Positions 1-4,323 of a stretch of DNA of 6,201 bases are shown piece by piece. Source of the stretch: Thermoleophilia bacterium. GTDB taxonomy: Bacteria; Actinomycetota; Thermoleophilia; Gaiellales; Gaiellaceae. The DNA lies in NCBI GenBank assembly GCA_025936595.1, contig JAICTB010000138.1:1-6201 (forward strand), given 5' to 3'. The notes beneath the pieces were generated by a model. The model worked only from the letters and a program-made list of their open reading frames with translations, was not told the origin of the DNA and searched no databases. A program made the position numbers and the translations under genes. The stretch's first letter is position 1. Every line of letters begins with the position of its first letter.

Positions 1-653
1 ATGTCCTGCCAGTAGCCCTCGCAGACGTAGCCGTAGATCGGCCGGCCCATCTCCAGGAGGAGCGGGAAGAGCTCCTTCGAGAAGTCGTAGGGCCGGTCGG
101 TCGGCACGTGCCGCAGTACTTCCGGCTCGAGCACGTAGATGCCGGTGTTGATCGTGTCGGAGAAGACCTGACCCCACGACGGCTTCTCGAGGAATCGCTC
201 GACGCGCCCTTCGTCGTCGGTGACGACGATGCCGAACTCGAGGGGATTCTCGACCGACTTGAGGCCGATCGTCACCGCCGCGTCCTTCTCCTTGTGGAAG
301 TCGACGATCTTCTGCAGGTCGATGTCGCAGAGCGCGTCGCCCGAGATGACGAGGAACGTCTCGTCGAGCCGGTCGGACGCGAGCCGCACGGAGCCCGCGG
401 TGCCGAGCGGGCTCTCCTCGACGGAGTACTCGATGTTCAGGCCGAGGTTCTCGCCGCCGCCGAAGTAGGTGCGGATCGCCTGCGGCAGGAACGCGACGGT
501 GATCACGACGTCGTTGAACCCGTGCGTCCGCAGCAGCTCGAGGATGTGCTCCATGCAGGGCTTGCCGACGATCGGCACCATCGGCTTCGGCTGGTTCGAG
601 GTCAGCGGCCTGAGCCTGGTCCCCTCCCCGCCCGCCATGACGACTGCTCTCAC
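1..653 (-). CDS. Sugar-1-phosphate nucleotidyltransferase, probable mannose-1-phosphate guanylyltransferase domain (partial, 3' end outside window)
   Basis: Transfers a nucleotidyl group from NTP to a sugar-1-phosphate in the cytoplasm, most likely GTP plus mannose-1-phosphate to GDP-mannose. The 217 visible residues open with MRAVVMAGGEGTRLRPLT, containing the GGxGTRLxP nucleotide-binding loop (8-16) and K23. These are followed by LGTAG (83-87), the metal-binding GD pair (105-106), EFG (139-141), FLEKP (154-158), NTG (169-171) and EGYWQD (212-217). From memory, the wording around SGDALCDIDL, FSKELFPLLLEMG and EGYWQD matches long proteins in which this domain is fused to a C-terminal phosphomannomutase. 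The C-terminal part lies beyond position 1, so the fusion cannot be confirmed. The GTG start at 653 overlaps the upstream stop codon (GTGA), which fixes it and implies translational coupling. The internal ATG at 638 would delete the first beta strand. Glucose-1-phosphate thymidylyl- or uridylyltransferase is the main alternative. Confidence 0.88.
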   Translation of the reverse strand, partial: MRAVVMAGGEGTRLRPLTSNQPKPMVPIVGKPCMEHILELLRTHGFNDVVITVAFLPQAIRTYFGGGENLGLNIEYSVEESPLGTAGSVRLASDRLDETFLVISGDALCDIDLQKIVDFHKEKDAAVTIGLKSVENPLEFGIVVTDDEGRVERFLEKPSWGQVFSDTINTGIYVLEPEVLRHVPTDRPYDFSKELFPLLLEMGRPIYGYVCEGYWQD

Positions 654-1177
654 GCGAGCACCTCGCGGCGGGCCTTCAGCGCGTACTCCCCGAACGCAAG
701 GAGGCCGAGCACGAGCCCGGTCCAGAAGATCCAGAGCGGCCAGTCGGTCGCCTCGTGCGTCACCATCACGAGCCCGATCGCGAGGTAGAGGAGCCATGTG
801 GCCGCCTTGCCGAGCAGGTTGACCTGGAATTCGTAGCCGCGGCCCATCACGATGGGTGTTCCCACGAGCGCAACGAGATCACGCGCCGGGATGACGAGCG
901 CAAGCCAGGGCAGTCGGCCGGCGTGGATCAGGAGCAGCACGGCAGCGTCGATCATCAGCCGGTCCGCGAGCGGATCGGCGATCTTGCCGAATGCCGACTC
1001 GACATGCCAGCGGCGCGCGAGGAACCCGTCGACCTGGTCGGTGACGCCGGCGGCGCCGAAGACGAGCGCGGCCGCCCATGACCTTCCCCCGTCGCACGTC
1101 GTGATCAGCGCGACGTAAACAGGGATCAGGACGATCCGGGCGATCGTCAGCGCATTCGGGAGCCGGCGGCGAATCAC
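650..1177 (-). CDS. CDP-alcohol phosphatidyltransferase, PgsA-like
   Basis: Integral membrane enzyme of phospholipid synthesis that displaces CMP from CDP-diacylglycerol with an alcohol. The 175-residue product carries the complete family signature: D47, D50-G51, A54-R55, then eight residues to G64, D68 and D72, the residues that bind the metal and CDP. The N-terminus (LPNALTIARIVLIPV, 6-20) resembles phosphatidylglycerophosphate synthases. Hydrophobic segments follow at about 12-28, 34-46, 75-110, 118-138 and 145-165, and the length is usual for the family. The reading frame stays open to 1426, but that stretch is arginine-rich shadow of the opposite gene. The GTG at 1177, just before the conserved start of the domain, is preferred. 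The stop overlaps the next gene's GTG by 4 bp. The acceptor is uncertain: glycerol-3-phosphate (PgsA) is most likely, with inositol phosphate or phosphatidylglycerol as alternatives. Confidence 0.9.
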   Translation of the reverse strand: MIRRRLPNALTIARIVLIPVYVALITTCDGGRSWAAALVFGAAGVTDQVDGFLARRWHVESAFGKIADPLADRLMIDAAVLLLIHAGRLPWLALVIPARDLVALVGTPIVMGRGYEFQVNLLGKAATWLLYLAIGLVMVTHEATDWPLWIFWTGLVLGLLAFGEYALKARREVLA

Positions 1178-1183
1178 GCTGAC

Positions 1184-1189
1184 AGGATA
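1184..1189 (-). promoter_or_regulatory. Candidate -10 element for the PgsA-like gene (leaderless geometry)
   Basis: On the minus strand TATCCT matches the TAnnnT -10 pattern and ends 6 nt before the GTG at 1177, so transcription could begin at the start codon itself. No convincing -35 hexamer lies 16-18 bp upstream, and no Shine-Dalgarno precedes the GTG. Both facts fit leaderless expression, which is common in actinobacteria. This is inference from spacing only. Confidence 0.3.
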
Positions 1190-1194
1190 CGGGG

Positions 1195-2208
1195 GTGCTG
1201 ACGATCCCCGGTTTTGTCGACGCCCATTGCCACGCGTTTCAGCGCGCATTGCGCGGGCGGGGCCTCGGCGCAGACTTCTGGGCGTGGCGCGACGAGATGA
1301 TCGCGCTCGCGGAATCGCTGACGGTGGAGGAGATCCGGCGCGAGTACGTCGAGGTCTACCGCGAGCTGCGCGCGAACGGCTACACGGCAGTCGGAGAGTT
1401 CCACTACCTCGGCCCGGCAGAGGCACGAGCCGCAGCCGAGGCCGCCGGCGAGGCGGGCATCGCGTTCACGTGCCTCTACGCGTGCTACCTCCGCGGCGGC
1501 AGCCCCCGCTTCCGCCAGGAGTCGGTGGCGCAGTACCTGGGCGAGCTCGAGGAGCTGCGCTCCGCCGGCGTGCACGTCGGTGTCGCCCCCCACTCCGTGC
1601 GCGCCTGCCCCGCCGAGGCGCTGCGCGAGCTCGGCCGCTACGCGGCGGAGCACGAGCTGCCGCTGCACGTGCACGCGGACGAGCAACCGCGCGAGCTCGA
1701 CGAGTGCGTGGCGGAGTACGGCGTGCGGCCGATCGACCTGCTCGCGCGCGAGGGGTGTCTCGGCGAGCGCACGACGGTCATCCACGCGACGCACGCGGAC
1801 GGCGCCGAGCTCGATCTCCTGCGCGACGCCGGTGCGCGCATCTGCGTCTGCCCGACCACCGAGGCGAATCTCGGCGACGGCTTCCTTCCGGTCGCACGTG
1901 TCATGCACCGCGGCATCGGTCTCTGCATCGGCTCCGATTCCAACGTGCGCATCGACCCGCTCGAAGAGCTGCGCGAGCTCGAGGGGATCGGGCGGCGCCA
2001 GACGGGCACGCGCGGCGTCATCCCGGTGGATTCGCTCCTGCGCTTCGGGAGCACCGAGGGCGCCGCGGCAATCGGGCTCGACGCGTGGCCCGACGCAACG
2101 GTCGACCTCGAGCACCCGCAGCTGCGGGCGGTCGAGGAGGGAGCGGTCTACGAGGCGCTCGTGTTCAGCTGCAGCGGCGACGTTCTCCGGAAGACGTCCG
2201 ACCAGTAG
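1195..2208 (+). CDS. hutF: HutF-family amidohydrolase (formimidoylglutamate deiminase-like), compact
   Basis: Metal-dependent deaminase of the amidohydrolase superfamily. HutF converts N-formimino-L-glutamate to N-formyl-L-glutamate and ammonia in histidine breakdown. The 337-residue protein has the metal-binding HxH (H11, H13) in AHCHAFQRA and the HutF-like FHYL (69-72). HADE holds metal ligand H160 and catalytic E163; H197 in IHATH and the metal Asp D248 in IGSDSN follow. PTTEANLGDGFLP (220-232) is strongly HutF-like. The GTG at 1195 follows an AGGA at 1184-1187, and an in-frame TGA at 1180 excludes a longer N-terminus. The protein therefore starts almost at the first metal ligand and stops soon after the last barrel strand, roughly 100 residues shorter than usual HutF. 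The accessory beta-sandwich built from the two ends is largely absent. No other hut gene is visible, so substrate identity is inferred. A related aminohydrolase is the alternative. Confidence 0.82.
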   Translation: MLTIPGFVDAHCHAFQRALRGRGLGADFWAWRDEMIALAESLTVEEIRREYVEVYRELRANGYTAVGEFHYLGPAEARAAAEAAGEAGIAFTCLYACYLRGGSPRFRQESVAQYLGELEELRSAGVHVGVAPHSVRACPAEALRELGRYAAEHELPLHVHADEQPRELDECVAEYGVRPIDLLAREGCLGERTTVIHATHADGAELDLLRDAGARICVCPTTEANLGDGFLPVARVMHRGIGLCIGSDSNVRIDPLEELRELEGIGRRQTGTRGVIPVDSLLRFGSTEGAAAIGLDAWPDATVDLEHPQLRAVEEGAVYEALVFSCSGDVLRKTSDQ

Positions 2209-3152
2209 CGCGTGCGCGCGAGGTAGGAGAGCTCAGCGGCCTGCCCGTGCAGCCCCCAGGCTCCGTTGTAGGAGAGATAGCGGTAGGCCCCGTGGCGGCC
2301 CGCGGGAGCGGCCGGCTCGATCTGCGTCCCCTCGTGCCATTCGTTGAAGGACGTGATCGTGATGCGGTCGGCGCCGCTCGCGATCGCCATCTTCCACATC
2401 GAGTCGTAGGTGGCGCCGTTTCGGCGGCGCTTGATGCGCGGGTCGCCGCTGCCGCGGCGCGCGTCGTAGCCCGGCCCCACCGACGGTGCGCAGAGCAGGT
2501 GCTTCGCCCGCGCCTGCGCGCAGAGACGGCGAAAGGTGTTCGCCGCGTAGGTGACGATGTCGTAGGTGTAGATGCCGTCGAACCCGGCGGCGGCCGCGGC
2601 CCCGACGAGACCGGTCTGGCCGAACAGCGTCACGCCGCCGCCGTGCAGGGCCGCCTTCGCGGCCGCCCAGTCGGCGACCGGGAAGTCGAACGGGCGGTAG
2701 ACGTAGTACGTGGTGATGCCGTAGGTGCGGAGGTACGCGAGATCCTCCACCGTGCTCGCGACGCTGCGGCCGGCGTACGGCTCGAGGTGCGCGGCGACCG
2801 CGATGCCGTCGGCGTGCGCGGCGGCGACGACCTCCCCGAGCCTTGCGTCCTCCGGCGAGCCCTTCCCCCACCACGAGACCGCGATCTCGTCGATGCCTGC
2901 GTCGCGAATCTCCTTCATCTGCTCGCCGACGACGATCGCGTCGGACGACGAGTAGAGGCCGCCCATCGGGTAGTACGACGACGCGATGTCATTCGGCGGC
3001 GTATGGCCGAGCTGCGCCCAGTGCTCGTAGGCGCCGTCGGCGGCGGACGTGCCGTACCACGGGTAGTAGAACGCGGATACGACGCGGACACCGGCCTGCG
3101 CGGTGGCAGGAAGGCAGAGCGCGAGCAGGAGGCCGAGTAGAAGTCGCCGCAT
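2148..3152 (-). CDS. Secreted glycoside hydrolase, GH99-like (endo-alpha-mannosidase/mannanase family)
   Basis: Predicted exported (beta/alpha)8-barrel hydrolase. The 334-residue product begins with a Sec signal peptide: MRR, a leucine-rich core (4-14) and AQA before a likely cut after A20. The mature part opens with FYYPWYG (28-34) on barrel strand 1, followed by HW (44-45), SWWG (93-96) and HLEPY (122-126). FNEWHEG (269-275) follows; GH99 enzymes use the two glutamates of NEWHE, here E271 and E274, for catalysis. GH99 members cleave internal alpha-mannosidic bonds, but related GH71/WbsX-type proteins share the fold, so the substrate is not fixed. The frame is open to 3284, but the ATG at 3152 directly precedes the signal peptide and is chosen. 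No good Shine-Dalgarno is visible. Residues 316-334 overlap the end of the convergent amidohydrolase. No partner transporter or mannosidase is adjacent, so it looks like a lone secreted enzyme. Confidence 0.85.
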   Translation of the reverse strand: MRRLLLGLLLALCLPATAQAGVRVVSAFYYPWYGTSAADGAYEHWAQLGHTPPNDIASSYYPMGGLYSSSDAIVVGEQMKEIRDAGIDEIAVSWWGKGSPEDARLGEVVAAAHADGIAVAAHLEPYAGRSVASTVEDLAYLRTYGITTYYVYRPFDFPVADWAAAKAALHGGGVTLFGQTGLVGAAAAAGFDGIYTYDIVTYAANTFRRLCAQARAKHLLCAPSVGPGYDARRGSGDPRIKRRRNGATYDSMWKMAIASGADRITITSFNEWHEGTQIEPAAPAGRHGAYRYLSYNGAWGLHGQAAELSYLARTRYWSDVFRRTSPLQLNTSAS

Positions 3153-3180
3153 TGACAGGGTCGCCGACCGATCATCTACC
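3152..3180 (+). promoter_or_regulatory. Candidate promoter for the MshEN-domain gene
   Basis: A perfect -35 hexamer TTGACA (3152-3157) is followed after 17 bp by TCTACC (3175-3180), which matches the -10 consensus at only three of six positions. The expected start near 3187 would give a leader of about 80 nt. The -35 shares one base with the start codon of the opposite-strand glycosidase gene, so initiation here could interfere with that gene's translation start region. The weak -10 keeps confidence low. Confidence 0.3.
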
Positions 3181-3199
3181 ACCGAGGGACGACAGACAA
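3171..3199 (-). promoter_or_regulatory. Candidate promoter for the GH99-like gene
   Basis: On the minus strand TTGTCT (3194-3199) and GATGAT (3171-3176) are separated by 17 bp, each matching four of six consensus positions. Transcription would begin around 3164, about 12 nt before the ATG at 3152. It overlaps the candidate plus-strand promoter at 3152-3180, so the two divergent genes might compete for polymerase. Chance matches of this quality are common. Confidence 0.22.
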
Positions 3200-3268
3200 T
3201 GGGCCGTGGGACCCATTCGAGGGATGCGCCGTCACCCGTTCGAGCCGATATCCGAGGCGGTGACGCTA

Positions 3269-3625
3269 ATGGAAACTGCGGCAAAGAGGCGTCTCGGCGA
3301 CATCTGCGTCGAGCGTGGGCTGATCTCCGAGGAGCAGCTGCAACAGGCGCTGGTCCACCAGAGCGAGTCGGGCACGAAGCTCGGCGAGGTGCTCGTGGAG
3401 CTCGGCTTCGTCACCCGCGTCGGCCTCGCGGGCGTCCTGAGCGAGCAATGGAACGACCTGCGGCTCAGCCAGAGCGCTCAGGCGCCGGCCGAGTCGTCAC
3501 TGGGACTGCGTGAGCAGGTGCGCGCGCTGACGGCGGAGCTCGCCGAGCGCGACAAGCGGATCGCCCAGCAGGACGCGACGATCGCCGCGCTGCTCGCTCA
3601 GCTCGGCGGCAACGCAGCCGCGTAA
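3269..3625 (+). CDS. Stand-alone MshEN-domain protein (predicted c-di-GMP binder) with C-terminal coiled coil
   Basis: The 118-residue protein is a single MshEN (GspE N-terminal-like) domain followed by a coiled coil. MshEN domains bind cyclic di-GMP through two 24-residue motifs separated by five residues. Here motif 1 is R8-L-G through Q31 and motif 2 is K37-L-G through Q60, with spacer SESGT (32-36), and each contains the conserved G, leucines and final Q. A short linker follows. Residues 84-112 then show uninterrupted a/d heptad spacing (V84, L87, L91, R94, I98, Q101, I105, L108, L112), suggesting oligomerisation. In type II secretion or type IV pilus ATPases this domain precedes the motor; none is attached or adjacent here. 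The ATG at 3269 has GAGG at 3254-3257 upstream. GTG 3260 and ATG 3224 are in-frame alternatives with worse ribosome-site spacing. The product is probably a cytoplasmic adaptor or receptor; its partner is unknown. Confidence 0.82.
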   Translation: METAAKRRLGDICVERGLISEEQLQQALVHQSESGTKLGEVLVELGFVTRVGLAGVLSEQWNDLRLSQSAQAPAESSLGLREQVRALTAELAERDKRIAQQDATIAALLAQLGGNAAA

Positions 3626-3690
3626 CGCGCTCAGGTCTTTGCACTCGCGCCACGTGCGGTCGCCCTCGGTCGCGGGATCGTCTTCGTCGT

Positions 3691-3704
3691 GGGCCATGCG
3701 GCCC
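3691..3704 (-). terminator. Weak GC hairpin after queF
   Basis: A perfect 5-bp stem, GGGCC with GGCCC around the loop ATGC, begins 9 nt beyond the queF stop codon. It also lies 65 nt past the stop of the convergent MshEN gene. There is no T-run on either strand, so at best it is a non-canonical terminator. Only its position in the 88-bp convergent gap supports a role. Confidence 0.25.
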
Positions 3705-3713
3705 GGGTTCCCG

Positions 3714-4082
3714 TCAGACCGACGCGGTAATCGTGATGCCGCCGCGCGCCTTCTGGCGGAGCGTCACGTGGACGGCGCCCTGCTCGAGCTCGAGCGCAGT
3801 TGCCACCTCATCGCGGATCTGGACCGCGAGAGCCTCGCAGAAGACGCCCTCGTCGCGAAAGCGCGACAGATAGATCTTCAGGGACTTCGACTCGAGGCAC
3901 AGGCCGTCCGGCTCGTACTCGATCGTCGCCGTGTAGAAGTCGGGCTGGCTCGTGATCGGGCACATGGCGCTCAGCTCGTCGCTGACGAGCTCGACGCGCG
4001 CAATGCCGGGATTCGGGAACGACTCGAGCCCGGCATACGCATCGCTACCGGCATGACCGAGGGCGACGAACTCCTGCTCCAC
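3714..4082 (-). CDS. queF: NADPH-dependent 7-cyano-7-deazaguanine reductase QueF (preQ0 to preQ1)
   Basis: Reduces the nitrile of preQ0 to the aminomethyl group of preQ1, using NADPH, in synthesis of the tRNA nucleoside queuosine; cytoplasmic. The 122-residue protein is the short, single-domain type. CPITSQPD (41-48) holds the thioimide-forming Cys41 and proton-donor Asp48, seven apart as in Bacillus subtilis QueF (C55, D62). ESKSLKIY (64-71) is the QueF signature motif linked to NADPH binding. E83 aligns with the substrate-binding E97 of the Bacillus enzyme, but the residue before it, His96 there, is Cys82 here. The end, RGGITITA (113-120), looks intact. The start is firm: GTG at 4082, with an in-frame TAG at 4091-4089 just upstream. 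No other queuosine genes are in view, and the gene is divergent from the zinc-ribbon gene with only 19 bp between. Confidence 0.93.
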   Translation of the reverse strand: MEQEFVALGHAGSDAYAGLESFPNPGIARVELVSDELSAMCPITSQPDFYTATIEYEPDGLCLESKSLKIYLSRFRDEGVFCEALAVQIRDEVATALELEQGAVHVTLRQKARGGITITASV

Positions 4083-4089
4083 GGGTCCC

Positions 4090-4096
4090 TAGTGTA
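4090..4096. promoter_or_regulatory. Candidate shared bidirectional -10 element between queF and the zinc-ribbon gene
   Basis: The heptamer TAGTGTA reads as a TAnnnT -10 box on both strands: TAGTGT on plus, ending 6 nt before the GTG at 4102, and TACACT on minus, ending 8 nt before the GTG at 4082. Both distances suit leaderless starts at the GTG codons. No good -35 was found on either side. An AGAGG next to GTG 4102 sits too close to be a normal ribosome site. This is inference from symmetry and spacing. Confidence 0.35.
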
Positions 4097-4101
4097 GAGG
4101 C

Positions 4102-4323
4102 GTGCAACTCCAGGCGACCCTGGTCTGCCCCGCCTGCGGCGCGGGGCACGCCGAGACGATGTCGACCGACTCCTGCCGGTTCTTCTACACGTGCCCGTCC
4201 TGCGACGCGCACCTGCGTCCGCTCGAGGGCGACTGCTGCGTCTTCTGCTCCTACTCGGACCAGGTGTGCCCGCCGAAGCAGGTCACCTTCCAAGGGCGGG
4301 GAACCTCAGCGCGATCGGAGTGA
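4102..4323 (+). CDS. Small cysteine-rich zinc-ribbon protein, GDCCVFCSY type
   Basis: A 73-residue protein with nine cysteines: CPAC (9-12), C25, CPSC (31-34), GDCCVFCSY (43-51, Cys 45, 46, 49) and C56 in VCPPKQ. Paired CxxC motifs about 20 residues apart are typical of a zinc ribbon. The GDCCVFCSY...CPP tail recalls a widespread small protein often annotated hypothetical or found near metal-handling genes; that recollection is from memory. A structural zinc or soft-metal-binding role is inferred, and no enzymatic domain is present. The GTG at 4102 is the only sensible start because an in-frame TAG lies at 4090. The last 41 bp run antisense to the end of the MFS gene, so residues after about 60 (TFQGRGTSARSE) probably lie outside the conserved core. 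It is divergent from queF, but no functional link is evident. Confidence 0.8.
   Translation: MQLQATLVCPACGAGHAETMSTDSCRFFYTCPSCDAHLRPLEGDCCVFCSYSDQVCPPKQVTFQGRGTSARSE

Noticed and set aside
108..788. 226-residue plus-strand open frame
   Set aside because: Antisense shadow of the nucleotidyltransferase and phosphatidyltransferase genes, whose motifs are unambiguous.
1178..1426. N-terminal extension of the phosphatidyltransferase frame to 1426
   Set aside because: The added 83 residues are basic, disordered and antisense to the HutF catalytic region; the conserved domain starts at GTG 1177.
1227..3140. 637-residue plus-strand open frame
   Set aside because: It is arginine-rich with no domain pattern, and it shadows both the HutF-like gene (same strand, other frame) and the antisense of the GH99-like gene. 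Typical of GC-rich DNA.
2843..3268. Upstream extension of the MshEN frame
   Set aside because: Arginine- and serine-rich antisense of the GH99-like gene; the MshEN motif begins just after ATG 3269.
3153..3284. Upstream extension of the GH99-like frame
   Set aside because: It would bury the signal peptide inside the protein; ATG 3152 sits directly at the signal peptide.
3497..3697. 66-residue minus-strand frame starting MAHDEDDP
   Set aside because: Mostly antisense to the coiled-coil part of the MshEN gene, with no recognisable motif; the MshEN frame explains the sequence better.
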